In this document: piece after piece, positions 48,087-59,598 of the stretch
How the letters are laid out: each line of letters starts with the position of its first letter
How positions within the stretch are numbered: position 1 is the first letter of the stretch
Program-made: the position numbers and the translations under genes
The notes under the pieces: model-generated
Told to the model about the DNA's origin: nothing
The model's input: the letters and a program-made list of their open reading frames with translations, nothing else
Database searches by the model: none
Assembly: GCA_949126835.1 (NCBI GenBank)
Contig: OX421499.1
Coordinates: forward strand, 24,215,990-24,279,989
Reading direction: 5' to 3'
Origin: Anisus vortex
Lineage: Eukaryota; Mollusca; Gastropoda; Planorbidae
DNA length: 64,000 nucleotides

Positions 48087-49919
48087 CTAGGTGGCCCAAG
48101 ATCCAAATCGCTCTGGAACACGCCGAGTACGACCTGATGTTCTAGTTACTGGGGACACAGGTAACAACTGATTTTCTAGTGATGGTATTGGTATGTCCGA
48201 AACCCGAGGCACCAGGGCTGCCTGAGAGGCCGACTGATTTACTGGCGGAGCTTCCGTTGCTGGAATGCTCACTATTTCCTCCGGTTGTGCTGTCTGAAAC
48301 TCAGGCTCTACATTGCCTCTAGAAGATGAACTGGTTGTGGATTTATTATGAACCTCTCCTGTAAGATCAAGATCCGGAATGTCCGCATACCTATTACGAA
48401 TATGGTCTACATGCCTCTTAACCGTTCTTCCATCTGTCAGTTTGATGGCATAAGAGAGCGGACCGGTCACTGACTCTACGGTCCCCGGCAACCACTCGAC
48501 TCTAGAACCACCACTATGAGTATGCGTATAAACTTTATCACCTAGTGCGAAAGTGCGTGTCTTGCAACCTTTATCGTGCGACTGGGCCTGCAGCGCTTGT
48601 TTTGTCTCTACGCGACTTTTCAAATCAGCCTGGAGCATTGAAATGGGCGTACGCAGGCACCGGTTCATCAGCAACTGTGATGGAGTCTCTTGGGTTGTGC
48701 TTTGGGGCGTGGTTCTGTATTTGAACAAGAATTTGTTTAGCCGCATTTCCCACGGAATAATATTTTCCATTTTCCTGATGCTAGACTTGAAAATTTGAAC
48801 TGCCCTTTCTGCAAGTCCATTGGTGGATGGATGTCGTGGAGCCGAGCGGATGTGTTTAATTCCATGCCTTGTGCAGAATCTTTGGAAATCATCACTAGTG
48901 AATGCCGTACCATTGTCCGAAACTAGAGTGACTGGAAGACCATGAGTTGCAAATATTCCACTGAGTGCAATGATAGTTGCCTGGGTTGATGTATTAGGAA
49001 CATTTATCACTTCTAGCCATTTCGAATGGGCATCAATTACAATCAGAAAGAGTTTACCCATGAAAGGACCGGCATGATCAATATGAACCCTAGACCAGGG
49101 AGAACTTGGCCATTCCCAAGGGTGGAGCTCTGCCACCGCTGGTACATTTTGATTTTTGTCACATGACGAACACTCTCTCACTGCTGACTCAATATCATGG
49201 TCCATTCCTGGCCACCAGACGTAACTTCTGCCTGTAGCCTTCATCCTTGATATACCTATGTGAGTATCATGAAGTAGACACAAAACTGCCTCGCGACATT
49301 TGCTAGGAACAATAATCCTGTTTCCCCATAGGAGACAGCCGTCCATGATTGATAGTTCCTCCTTCCTAATGTAAAATGCATTATAACACTTATCAACTTT
49401 GCCTGGCCAACCCCACCTGACCCATTGAAACACTTTTGACAGAACACGGTCCCGTTGCGTCTCGGTCCGAATCTCCCGAGAACTCACTAACGGAGCAGCT
49501 GAGTCGATCATGTTGACAACCAAAACCATCTCCTGAGGCATTGTTACAGATTGAGGTAGGTCCGGGAGTGGAAGTCGACTCAAAGCATCCGCATTAGCAT
49601 TATCAACTCCTCGCTTGTATTCAATGCTGTAATTATAGGCAGAAAGTGTTAATGCCCATCTTTGTATCCGTGCCGACGCCATAGCTGGAATTGTGCAGTC
49701 ATGGCCAAACAAGTAGGTCAAGGGCTTGTGGTCTGTCACGAGGATGAATCTATCATTTCCTGTTCGGCCATAAAGATATTGATGGAATTTAGTGACCCCA
49801 AATACCAAAGCCAGGGCCTCCCTGTCAATTTGTGAATAGTTCATTTCAGCTGGATTCAAGCTACGGGATGCGAATGCTATGGGTCGGTCTGTACCATCGG
49901 TATACCTATGACTTAGCAC
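48087..49919 (-). CDS. gypsy pol part 2: RNase H and integrase
   Basis: 610 codons. RNase H: PIAFASRSLNPAE (about 13-25), DREALALVFGV, VTDHKPLTYLFG (61-72). The integrase zinc-binding H2C2 residues are near H217, H220, C250 and C253. The catalytic triad is D281 (HIDHAGPF), D335 (VSDNGTAF) and E371 (NGLAERAV), a D,D35E spacing typical of retroviral-type integrases. A GPLSYAIKL segment near the end fits the GPY/F module. The first ATG is not a real start: the frame is the continuation of the 49913-51727 frame, displaced by what looks like a single-base loss between the RT/RNase H connection and this part. Confidence 0.92.
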   Translation of the reverse strand: MLSHRYTDGTDRPIAFASRSLNPAEMNYSQIDREALALVFGVTKFHQYLYGRTGNDRFILVTDHKPLTYLFGHDCTIPAMASARIQRWALTLSAYNYSIEYKRGVDNANADALSRLPLPDLPQSVTMPQEMVLVVNMIDSAAPLVSSREIRTETQRDRVLSKVFQWVRWGWPGKVDKCYNAFYIRKEELSIMDGCLLWGNRIIVPSKCREAVLCLLHDTHIGISRMKATGRSYVWWPGMDHDIESAVRECSSCDKNQNVPAVAELHPWEWPSSPWSRVHIDHAGPFMGKLFLIVIDAHSKWLEVINVPNTSTQATIIALSGIFATHGLPVTLVSDNGTAFTSDDFQRFCTRHGIKHIRSAPRHPSTNGLAERAVQIFKSSIRKMENIIPWEMRLNKFLFKYRTTPQSTTQETPSQLLMNRCLRTPISMLQADLKSRVETKQALQAQSHDKGCKTRTFALGDKVYTHTHSGGSRVEWLPGTVESVTGPLSYAIKLTDGRTVKRHVDHIRNRYADIPDLDLTGEVHNKSTTSSSSRGNVEPEFQTAQPEEIVSIPATEAPPVNQSASQAALVPRVSDIPIPSLENQLLPVSPVTRTSGRTRRVPERFGSWAT

Positions 49920-51727
49920 GCACCGATTCCTTTCGGCGAGGCGTCACATTGTACCAGAAGTGGTAAAAGTGGGTTGTAATGAACCAATAAATCAGAAGTA
50001 CTGATCATGTCCTTTGCATAGTGAAAAACTGTTTCCTCTCGTTTCCCCCATTTCCAAGAAACGTCCTTTTTCGTAAGCTCGTACAATGGTGCAAGCTCAG
50101 CAGAAAGATTCCTGAGGAACCTAGAGTAGTAGTTTATGAGGCCAAGAAAACTTCGAAGTTCAGTTTTATTTGTAGGTGTTGGTGCTTCCTTTACAGCCTT
50201 CACCTTCGCTGGGATAGGATGAAGACCCTCCGCGTCTATGCGGTGACCCAGATACTCAACTGAAGGTTGCATGAACATACACTTGTTTTTATTCGCCTGC
50301 AGCCCTGCTTGCATGAGGCGCTCAAGCACAAGTTCAACATTTTTTAAATGCTCGCAATTATCTCTCCCTGTCACAAGAATGTCATCTAGATAAACGCAGA
50401 CACCTTTTAGTCCTTTCAATACATTACAGATAATTCTTTGAAAACAGCCCACTGCTGCGTTAACACCGAATGGGAGACGTTTCACTTTAAACAGGCCCAT
50501 GTGAGTGTTTACAGTCAGATATTTGTGGTACTCCTCATCCACGGGTATCTGTGAATAGGCTTGATGCAAATCAATTTTTGTAAATGTTTGTCCACCTCTT
50601 AATTCTGCAAACATGTCTTCAATTCTAGGCAGGGGGTAAGGGTCAACCTTACAGGCTTGATTTATCGTTACCTTGTAATCACCACAAAGCCGTATTGTGC
50701 CATCGGTTTTCAAAACAGGCACCACAGGGGCTGCCCAATCGCTGTAATCAACCGCCTCCCATATGCCAAGTTCTACATTCTTATCAATTGCCTCTTGTAC
50801 TTTGTTCTTGATGGCATAAGGTACTGGTCTGGCCTTAAAAAACCGAGGTTGTGCTTCTGGGTCAATGAAAAATTTGACTGGTGGACCATTGTATTTGCAG
50901 AGGCTTCCTTCAAAAATAGCTGAATATTTCAATAGCAAGTCATCAATATTCACGGTTTGGATATTATTGATGCTGTTCCAGTCTAGGCGAATAGCTGTTA
51001 ACCAATTTCGGCCAAGAAGTGAAGGCCCACCACCAGCAACCACGACTAGGGGTAGGACCGCATGTTGTCCTTTATATGTCACGTTAACGTTTGCATACCC
51101 ATGCACAACGATGGGTTCTCCTGTATAGGTAGTAATAGCGCTGTGAAACGTCGACAGCTTAACGTCTTGGAAGAACTCTCTGTATGTATGTTGTGAAATA
51201 ATTGTAAGGGAGGCCCCTGTATCCACCTGCATCCTTATGTCCCTAGACTCTACCTGTAACACCACATCTATTGAAGGAATTTTCTTCTGTAGTAAAGCAA
51301 CACTGAATAATGAGAAACACTCATCAGAAGAGTGCTCTTCCTGAGATACAATGTTAGTCGGATTTGATCGTGACATGTTGGGGAACCTTTTGAACTTAGG
51401 TACCTCAGCCTGTGGTGGTTTGACATCAGTGGTTCTACAGGCTCTTTGGATATGACCCTTCCTATTGCAGCCATGGCAGATGGCATCTTTGAACCGGCAA
51501 TCTTGCCTGAGATGAGACCCCCCACAGCCGAAACATGTTAAAGGAAACTTGGGTTTTACTTGAACTTGCACTTTGTTGACTTCCTGTAGGCCTACATTAG
51601 TCGAGGTAGACCAGGCCGTGGCCGCCTCGAGTATGTCCTTTGCATTATACTCGGCAGCTTCCAATGCCAAAGCCGTCTCCATCCCATCCTCGTCGCCAAT
51701 GTAATAAATCGAGAAATGTAAAGACAC
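49913..51727 (-). CDS. gypsy gag remnant, protease and reverse transcriptase
   Basis: 604 codons, but the first 15 lie in the LTR and primer site; the first start inside the element is the ATG at 51682, overlapping the primer site. Nucleocapsid zinc knuckles: C65-C68-H72-C77 and C84-C87-H92-C97. Protease active site VDTGAS (168-173). RT motifs: KIDLHQAYSQIPV with D386, RLPFGV (417-422) and YLDD (446-449). The frame ends with CDASPKGIGAC at a premature stop in RNase H. Only about 20 residues resembling the end of capsid (ALALEAAEYNAKDI) precede the knuckles, so matrix and almost all capsid are gone. RLPFGVNAAVGCF departs from the usual SSAPAXF at that position. Confidence 0.92.
   Translation of the reverse strand: MSLHFSIYYIGDEDGMETALALEAAEYNAKDILEAATAWSTSTNVGLQEVNKVQVQVKPKFPLTCFGCGGSHLRQDCRFKDAICHGCNRKGHIQRACRTTDVKPPQAEVPKFKRFPNMSRSNPTNIVSQEEHSSDECFSLFSVALLQKKIPSIDVVLQVESRDIRMQVDTGASLTIISQHTYREFFQDVKLSTFHSAITTYTGEPIVVHGYANVNVTYKGQHAVLPLVVVAGGGPSLLGRNWLTAIRLDWNSINNIQTVNIDDLLLKYSAIFEGSLCKYNGPPVKFFIDPEAQPRFFKARPVPYAIKNKVQEAIDKNVELGIWEAVDYSDWAAPVVPVLKTDGTIRLCGDYKVTINQACKVDPYPLPRIEDMFAELRGGQTFTKIDLHQAYSQIPVDEEYHKYLTVNTHMGLFKVKRLPFGVNAAVGCFQRIICNVLKGLKGVCVYLDDILVTGRDNCEHLKNVELVLERLMQAGLQANKNKCMFMQPSVEYLGHRIDAEGLHPIPAKVKAVKEAPTPTNKTELRSFLGLINYYSRFLRNLSAELAPLYELTKKDVSWKWGKREETVFHYAKDMISTSDLLVHYNPLLPLLVQCDASPKGIGAC
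51681..51698 (-). promoter_or_regulatory. Primer binding site for tRNA-Ser(GCU)
   Basis: TGGCGACGAGGATGGGAT, one base after the 5' LTR, is complementary over 18 nt to the CCA-bearing 3' end of animal tRNA-Ser(GCU) as I know it. Confidence 0.85.
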
Positions 51728-51901
51728 AGTGTATAATTGTACTCAGACTTTATTCTGTAATGAAGACTAGTACATTCAAAATGGTAGAACAAGGACGTCG
51801 CTAACATACCAGGGGATTATGGGTAAACAACAAAAGGGGCAGCACTCTCACAGTTCACACAATGGAAAACAACACAACAAATAAACATAATGGTTGCAAC
51901 A
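51700..51901 (-). repeat. 5' LTR (right copy)
   Basis: 202 bp, identical to the other LTR by eye, which implies insertion recent enough that no substitution has accumulated. Confidence 0.95.
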
Positions 51902-52311
51902 AGAACGATTTTGTTTAATTATTATGCCTAAGGATTTATGACTGAAGCATTTGAATCTCTGTTGGTAGGCCTACTTAGACAGCCATTAGTTGATTCAAAA
52001 CCAATATTGAAAAACAGAAAGGGTAATTCAAAACGTTTCATACAATTAAGTTTGTATAATAAGTCGGAGTCCTTAAACAGGATATGTTTACAAGAGAAGT
52101 GATACAATTAAGCTTATGTATAGCCTACATATGTCGGATACTTTAAACAGGATATGTTTATAAGAGAAGTGTATAATACACTAAATTATCTGTAGGTCTA
52201 CTGTAGGAATGGATTAAGTAAAATCTGCGACGCAAAGTCGCCATAAAACTAATATTTCTAAACAGTGACTTACATAAGTTGTGTAGGCCTAAGCCTATTA
52301 AAATATAGGCC

Positions 52312-52501
52312 CAGTGGTCGGCAACGTTTCATCCATAGTGTACCAAAGTGGGATTTCTAATTCATTCAGCGTGCCAACAGCTAGAAAAGTCAAACCTACA
52401 CCTCCAATCAATTTCTTGTAGAATAGACTTAAAGTGAGTTTGTGTGTGTCTTCCGCGTGCCATTGAAAATCATTCTGCGTGCCATAGGTTTCCGACCCAT
52501 G
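52312..52501. mobile_element. 190-bp hAT MITE (GTCGGCAACG family)
   Basis: Starts CAGTGGTCGGCAACG and ends TTTCCGACCCATG; the flanks TATAGGCC and TATTAGGC are only loosely alike. Inside are CAGCGTGCCAACAGC and GCGTGCCATTG, shared with 7183-8903 and 58180. Confidence 0.65.
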
Positions 52502-52969
52502 TATTAGGCTATTATATTAATATTAGAGGATATAGGCCTATGCCTAAAGGTATATTCAGGCAAAGTTATTTACTAGGCCTATAATATGTCTATGCAAGTC
52601 TATGGTCTAAAATTCCCTGAAATATTTTCCTATTAATATTAACAACTATTATTACACTATATGGTGTGTAGGCCTAGTGTTGAATCCATATTTTACTCAT
52701 CGACTGACATTTTCCCCTTATAAGCTTATTTAAATCTGTATAGGCAAATGCTTAGATCTAACTTAAGTTATATATTGTGTTTCTTTCGTTGTGGGTGGCA
52801 AAATCATCCGAAGCATATAGGCTAGGCCTATAGGCTATAGGCCTATAGGATAGCATAGGCCTAATGCATAACTAAAATACTTATAACTTAATTTTAATTA
52901 AGCATATATTAGGCCTATAATAAGCTTATTTTTAGGCTCCCAGATAGGGCTAAAATCTATAATATATTC

Positions 52970-53130
52970 TACAGACGCTCCTTCTATAAAGAAAATTTTT
53001 GCGTCTTTCGTTCATCCGTGGTCCGAGTCGAGTCTTGCATCTTTATTAATGTTTTTAATGATGTTTTAAATGATGATAGGCCTACTGGTTTTCCTGGTTT
53101 GTTCAGCCAACCCATTCGATCCATGCCCGA
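52970..53130 (-). mobile_element. CR1-like LINE, 3' fragment (copy 4)
   Basis: Matches 21564-21720 with more divergence than the other copies. A further 45-bp scrap of the same 3' end lies at about 53230-53275 (CTCCTTCTACAAAGAAGATT). Confidence 0.8.
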
Positions 53131-53424
53131 ACAACTTCATTTTATGTTGTTTTTGTTTTTTTAATAAAGCATATGTTGGTATATGCCCCTATTTATCTAT
53201 TCTTAAATATAGCCTATTAGGGTAGGCCTACACTCCTTCTACAAAGAAGATTATTGCGTCCAACGCTCATTCATATTTCTGATTTTTAGCGCTTAATTTA
53301 TTTTAATTAATGTCACCCATACTAAGAATTGGTGTAAGTAAAATTACTCCTACTCCTAGCAGTGGAGTATGTAGGCCTAGGGCCTAGGGCCTCCGTTTGG
53401 TGTGGGCAGCTCAAGGCTTTAAAT

Positions 53425-54477
53425 CATAGGTTCTCAACGGGGGCGATATCGCCCCCCGGGGAGGGGGCGGTGAAAAGCTTTAGGGGGGCGCTGACATTCC
53501 CGGGGGCGATTGGGGGGGGGGGGGTGAAGGGCAAGTGGGCGGTACAAACGTACCTGATATATTCTAACACCTCAGCTATTTGAATCGATTAGTTTTGGGA
53601 GGATGAAATGTGATGTAAACGCAAGTGCTGCTAAATATCGGATATCCCCCAACAGTATGCCTACATATTATCATATAATTTAAAAGAAATAGGAATCGCA
53701 GTGACTTTTCGATGAAGTAGGGGTCAGTATTTGGCGAATATAATGTGCGACCGGCTGGTCCTGTGGTTGGTTCACCGGACTGTCAACTGTCAAATCTGCT
53801 GACAACCAATAATCGGAAACTATGAATATTGTTAAAGGGTATAGATGCATCGTAATCATACAAACTGGGTAGTTATTGTAATGCTTGAAAATATACATAT
53901 ACATTCTTTAGTCATATAATATTTATATAATTTTCAAATACTTTTTACAGTTTGATCATTTCAAAGTTATAAATTGTAAGCCATTTATTTTTTATAATAG
54001 AAAAAAAGAACAGAAATATTAGCGCAAATAAAACGGGCTAATTATCTCCCCTTAACTAAAAAATGTTTCCACATTTGATCCAATAGTGATGAAGAACAAG
54101 TTATGTTTTGTCATATAACAAATAGTACTGATTATTAGACCTATTTGCTTTTGCAACAAAAATTGAAACGAAAATAGACAAATTGCTAGCAACACACCAG
54201 GCAAACGATTCGCATTAATATTGATTTATTTAAACCTTTTGTTAAGGCAATTTTTTGATATATTAATTCTTACAATATATGTTTCATTTTTAGTTTTTTT
54301 TAAAGATAATTAATCACTCAAAAAGTCTAGTCAGCTAAAAAAATTGCGAAAACTATAGTCCAGATGGGCGGAAGGGGGAGGGGGGGAGGTGGCTAAAAAA
54401 AGTTGGGGGGGGGGGGCGGTGAGCGGAAAAAAAATTGTAAATGGGGGCGATGAGCCGAAAAAGGTTGAGAACCTATG
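53425..54477 (+). mobile_element. hAT non-autonomous element (CATAGGTTCTCAAC family), copy 3
   Basis: Exact 8-bp target duplication CTTTAAAT (53417-53424, 54478-54485). Same ends, G-rich subterminal blocks, SINE-like head (about 53745-53790) and body as copy 2, in the same orientation. Confidence 0.92.
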
Positions 54478-54485
54478 CTTTAAAT

Positions 54486-55984
54486 TATAAGATTTATAAG
54501 ACAAAAAAAAAATAGTTAGGGGCATCAAATTCTTTATTATTTTTTAGTTGACTAATTATCTGGTGGCATCAACGGAAGGTCCGCATCAGGTAGCTATATA
54601 GCTATATATATACTTCAAATTTTACGTATTCTTTTTCAACAATTTGCTTCCGTGCCTTGGTGCATTCTATATATAGATCAGTGCGGCCTCTGCGGAGAAT
54701 GAGATAATTAAGACGTAGAATTATTTGTTTTTCTTCCCGTCATTAATTTACTTCCCTTTTAACCATCACTTGTTGTTATTTATAAGCTTAAAAGTCTAGT
54801 GTTGTTATTGTTTATGTCCACTATAATATTGTCTCGGACGAAAAATTCAAATGAGCTTATTCCAAAAGGACTTTATTTTGACACTGGAAGCTCTGAATAA
54901 AAAATCCTTATTTGATGACATAAGCCTGTACCTATATAGGCTATATTATATAAGCTTATTATTGAAACAAAATGAAACAATACATCCTCATCAATTCTAT
55001 AGTTTTCCTATAAGTTCCTATAACCGATTAAAAATGGGTTAAAAAAAAAATTTCTAAATGATTTATAACAAAATAATGTAAAGCCACATTTTAAATAAAT
55101 ATGCAAAATGTAGCCTACATGGCCTAATTAACGTATAGGCCAACGTAGGCCTAATTTGTTGAGTATGAGCCCTATTTCTTAACATCGATGAAGTATTTTA
55201 CTTATCCGGTAAGTGGTAACTATAAAGTCCATAATGTAAGCCTATTAAGCGAATTTTCGGTCTATGTGACTAGTTTTAAACCAGTTTATATATCTATATA
55301 GATCTAAGTTATTATTCATTTTGGAAATTTCAAGTAGGCAGGTCTGCCAATTGGCCTAACTTACTTTTCTATATTTGCCCAACCATCCTGCCACTCACAC
55401 TGCACTTGAAAAATGACACGATCTGCGTTTGAAATTAGAGCCATTGTATCCCATTTAAGTCATAATTTCTTGCTAAAACCATTAGGCCTACGCAAGTGTT
55501 TCAAAGTCGTGATTAAAAGTAAATTGTAATTGACCGTGTTCCTAAATTTGTTTTGAGTTGAATAAGAAGCCTTGATAACTTATATATTATATTACTTCTT
55601 CCCACTTAGGCCCTATGTAAGATTCGTTTCATGAAAAAAAAGCCCCACTTACGGTAAGTGCATCCTGGATGGATTGAAATTGGAAATTCTCGGTGTGACG
55701 CGCTTGTTTAAGTATCCTCTTATTGAAAGTTTATATAAATAAGTCAGTAATCCCCATTATTGTAGCCTATCTGGTGATTTCAAAGTTAAGGCTGTATTGT
55801 TTTACTCTCTTCTTAACGGTAAGTGTTTTGTACATTTCTATGCTTTCTTTATATATTGAAACAAGGTCATTTAACGCTACTTAATGATGTAGGTTAGATT
55901 TGTGAAATGTTTCGATTCAGTCAATAATTTATCAGTGTTTTGTTTTTTTAATGAATGATGCAAAAGAATACGAAAAATTAAAAA
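54486..55984. other. Unassigned, no gene seen
   Basis: AT-rich sequence with several TAGGCCTA-type palindromes near 55110-55150. No conserved exon or recognised repeat. Confidence 0.4.
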
Positions 55985-56147
55985 CTGTGGTCTAGCGGCG
56001 GCGCACTTGGATTGTCGTGGGATTAAGGCCAAGATTGGTTCAATGTTTAGACAAGAGGGTGTCACAAAGTCTACCCTGCTCTGATGAATACATAACATTA
56101 AATGGGGATAAACGGTGGGTTAATTGAGCTAGCCACTCAATCCCTTA
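55985..56147 (+). repeat. SINE family 1, diverged copy 4
   Basis: Retains GGTCTAGCGGCGGCGCACTT (box A region), then GAGGGTGTCACAAAGTCTAC and CACTCAATCCCTTAGT matching the body of 245-500. Box B is degraded. The L2-like LINE begins directly after it. Confidence 0.6.
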
Positions 56148-58136
56148 GTTCAAGGGAATTGTTCAGAGTAACTGCTAAGATGTTGGGTGGTGCAGGCAAC
56201 CCAGTACTGCCATCTTCCATTTCTCCTGCTGAACTCCCTGACTCTTTCAATAAATTCTTTATTGATAGGATCGAAAAGATTCGACACACATGTCGTACCA
56301 AAGTTCACAGCTATACAACGATCAAATTTTTCAGGGTTCCTCTCTTTGTGAGTTTAGTTGCGTGTCTGAGGCTTATAGTAAGAACCTTATTATGAAGATG
56401 CAAAAAAAAAAACGTCATGTGATCTTGATCCTATTCCCTGCTCAATAATAATCGACTGCCTCGATAAACTTGCTCCTGTTATCACAGAAATAATGAATAC
56501 CTCATTGACTACCGGCATAGTACCACAGTCTTTCAAACATGCGCTTGTCAAGCCCCTTTAAAAAAAATCCAATCTGGATGTCGAGTGCCTAAAGAATTAC
56601 CGGCCAGTTTCCAACCTACCGTTCCTATCAAAGGTCCTGGAGCGTATCGTGTTGGCACAGTTGTTGACTCACTTAAGGCATCATGGCCTCTTGGAACAGC
56701 CCTAGTCAGCTTACAAGAAGTGTCACAGCACTGAGACGGCACTTGTCAGGGTAATTAAAGACCTTCTTTGCGCGTCTGATTCTCATAATGTGTTAATCTT
56801 AGCGATGCTGGATTTGTCGGCTGCATTTGATACGCTTGACCATGAGATTCTTATTGATAGATTGTCTACTACATTTGGTTGCTCGGGATGTGTTGGCAGC
56901 TGGTTTAAATCCTACCTAACTAAACGCACACAAAGTGTCATCATTGGTGGATCTATCTCAACATGCTCGACTCTGCAATATGGAGTACCACAGGGATCGG
57001 TGCTGGGCCCAGTACTGTTTTTACCGTACACTTATCCACTTGGCGATGTCATTAGGCCTTTCAACATTTCATACCACTTCTACGCGGATGATTCGCAGTT
57101 GCATGATTCTGCTGTTCCCGCTGAAGTCTCCCGTATAGCCACCAACCTCAGTCTTGCTATTGCTAGTGTCTGCTCCTGGATGATAGAAAACAGACTTAAG
57201 ATGAACGAAGACAAGACGGAGGCAATTCTAATTGGAACTCAGAGTAAAATCGCCAAAGTTGAGGACTTGGAATCATTGTTGGTCTTAAACTGCCATATCC
57301 CCTTTGCAGACAACGTAAAAAACCTGGGTTTCATCCTCGATTCACAGTTGTCTTTCGATGCCCACATTAGAAATCTAAGCAGATGCCTTTATTTACAGCT
57401 GCGTAGACTTGGTCAGATACGGCCCTATTTGTCACTTGAGTCAGCAAAGAAACTTGCCGCTGCCTTTATACTCTCGCGCCTCGACTACTGTAATGCTATA
57501 CTAATCGGGATACCTGATGATAAGGTCGCCAAATTACAGCGTATACAAGACAGTGCCGCTCGCCTAGTCATGCGTAAGTCAAGGCGAGATTCTGTGACAG
57601 TCCTCCTGCGTCAGCTCCATTGGCTCCCTGTAAAAGCCAGAATTGAATATAAAAAGACGCTACTTTGCCACCAGTGCCTTTATAATAATGAGATGCCGTC
57701 CTATCTCAAGGAACTAACTAAACCATATGTTCCGCAAAGAACACTTCGTTCTGCCGATTCCTCGCTTCTGGAAGTGCCCCGCTTCTCTCTGAAGACCGTT
57801 GGCCTTAGAGCCTTCACAACATCCGGTCCGAAAGTGTGGAATCTACTTCCCATTAAACTGAGGCAAACAAGCTCCATTGATACCTTCAAAAAGAACTTAA
57901 AAACTCATTATTTCAATATTTATCTTAGTTAACATGCTTTAGAGCCCCACTGTCTTACCAATATGTTATGTCGGCCATTTTTTGTTTTTATTGTTTGATT
58001 TGTTCTATGTTTGTAAAGTTTTGAATCATCATTTAGTTTTGTATCTCATGGCCTATAGATTGTATCCGTGTTCTTAGTTGTTATGTTAAATGCGCTCTAA
58101 GCTTGCATTATTTTTGTTGGTAGCGCTATACAAATG

Positions 58137-58167
<31 letters not shown>
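56148..58167 (+). mobile_element. L2-like LINE, degenerate 5' part, (ATT)n tail
   Basis: The RT upstream part (56148-56789) is readable only with breaks: LDPIPCSIIIDCLDKLAPVI, KNYRPVSNLPFLSKVLER, then a stop where QSAYKKCHSTETAL would run, and an A-run at 56402-56412 and 56562-56569 marking frameshifts. The 3' UTR ends with GTAGCGCTATACAAATGTC and an ATT repeat (58137-58167), typical of L2/Rex1-type LINEs. Confidence 0.85.
56790..57932 (+). pseudogene. L2-like LINE reverse transcriptase, open C-terminal two thirds
   Basis: 380 open codons. DLSAAFDTLDHEILIDRL (8-25), WFKSYLTKRTQSVII (38-52), YGVPQGSVLGPVLF (64-77), catalytic YADD (98-101), then LRQLHWLPVKARIEYK and the C-terminal GPKVWNLLP. 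The first ATG is internal to the RT domain; everything before it is broken by a stop and frameshifts, so this is a dead copy. Unlike the CR1-like LINE, the C-rich, fairly GC-balanced coding sequence stands out from its AT-rich surroundings. Confidence 0.85.
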
Positions 58168-58342
58168 GGGTTGACAACCTTTGATATTAGCGTGCCAAAG
58201 TAGGATTTCTAATTATTTCAGCCAGCCAACAGCTTAAAATTCAACCTGCTCAAGCACTTAATTTCTTATAGAAGATAAATTAAATGAATTGGGGGTCTTC
58301 TGCGTGCCATTGATAATTGCCAAGTCTGGCACGCGAGTCAAT
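58168..58342. mobile_element. hAT MITE fragment (GTCGGCAACG family)
   Basis: GGGTTGACAACCTTTGATAT at the left, GCGTGCCAAAGTAGGATTTC and CTGCGTGCCATTGATAATTG inside. The ends are incomplete. Confidence 0.55.
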
Positions 58343-58585
58343 GAACAATGAACAATGAACAATATTTATTAGCCACATAGTACATAGGTACAATAAAGGC
58401 ATAGTCAAAAACATAAGAAAATTATAGCATTTGTGAATAATAAATTGAACAATAATAGTAATACCAATATTAGTGATAAAAATGAAGATAATAATAAATT
58501 TATTAATTAAAGGTATCCTAAAAGAAAATTCAGGGGGGATAATTTAGTTTATAATACAATTTTTGGGGGAAAAAAACTAACAAAG

Positions 58586-58618
<33 letters not shown>

Positions 58619-59060
58619 AACTTAATTTACTAACATAGACATACAAGTACATCATTTTCATTAGACCTGCACAGCATTAACATAGTGAGAACAAACATTT
58701 AAGAAATCATTCACAAATTTTTCTTGCGGCTTAGTATATTACATTTCTTCTACGACTATCTCTCATTAGCATAGTGACAAACCAACAAGTTAAAATACTT
58801 AAACATTTCTAACCTATTTTTCATTTTTTAAAAGCAGATACTAATATTTTTGAAAATATGCTTAGTTTTTTAAGTTCTTTTAGAGAGCTAGAATTAAGCA
58901 GTTCCGACATTTTTTCTACATTAGGTCTGTTATAGTAATATTTTTTTAGATACATTTTTCGTTGGGCATTGAAGTGCACACATTGAAGTAAATAGTGAAA
59001 TCCATCTCCTATATCGTAGGTTGCCTTAGTACCTTAGTCTGCTGTAATTAAAAAAACTTC
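58343..59060 (-). mobile_element. LINE 3' fragment with (TTCATTG)n tail
   Basis: On the minus strand the sequence ends with AATAAATATTGTTCATTG repeats (58343-58362). Upstream it decodes GDGFHYLLQCVHFNAQRKMY, then KKYYYNRPNVEKMSELLNSS (about 58880-59010), a LINE C-terminal pattern. A 31-base A run (58587-58617) interrupts the 3' UTR. It is a third LINE lineage, distinct from the CR1-like and L2-like ones. Confidence 0.7.
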
Positions 59061-59598
59061 TTAACGCTACTTTGCATGTCCTATAGATTAAATTGGTCTG
59101 ACCGGGATACTTAATTTTACTAGCATACGACACGGTACGTTAGTTTGGTGGCAAGGCGCAAGGTTGAACTAAAGTAACTAAAGCAAGAATTAACATCCTG
59201 GTAAAAAACAACAACCAAGAATAGCACAACACAAGAATATAATAGGCCTTTTCTATTCTCGTATTTAATTACGTTAAATCTCTTACAATCTTTGTAAGCT
59301 TAGGCCTAAATTTTAAAAGCAAGTTTGAGCTCTTAAACCTAAATATTCAAAAGGGGGATGACTAAAGTGTTGACTATACAAAGTAATAGTCATTGCAACT
59401 GACTCCTTAGGCTGAAAGTTCCAATACGGTAAGAATGGTTTTGACGTTGTTTGCGACGAATCAGACAACCTGCTTGGTGTAGCCTATATTATAATAAACT
59501 AGACGTTGTAAGGCTTTAATGCATGCTACCAACAATCAAATTTTAATCATCAATTAGTTATTTACCCTAACCAGCTTTCTTTTCCAATTGTATTACAG
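59061..59598. other. Upstream flank of the LBP/BPI gene
   Basis: No repeat or exon recognised. The acceptor at 59597-59598 implies a non-coding exon further upstream; it was not located. Confidence 0.4.

Larger units (their letters stand above)
47867..51901 (-). mobile_element. Ty3/gypsy LTR retrotransposon, 4035 bp, young, gag-deleted
   Basis: Two 202-bp LTRs flank the element and it is bounded by the 5-bp duplication AGAAC (47862-47866 and 51902-51906). Transcription order on the minus strand is LTR, primer site, short nucleocapsid, protease, RT, RNase H, integrase, polypurine tract, LTR. A matrix/capsid region is absent, and pol is split by a frameshift at about 49915-49925. The tRNA-Ser primer site is a feature reported for the mag-like branch of Ty3/gypsy; clade placement here is inference. 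Confidence 0.95.
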
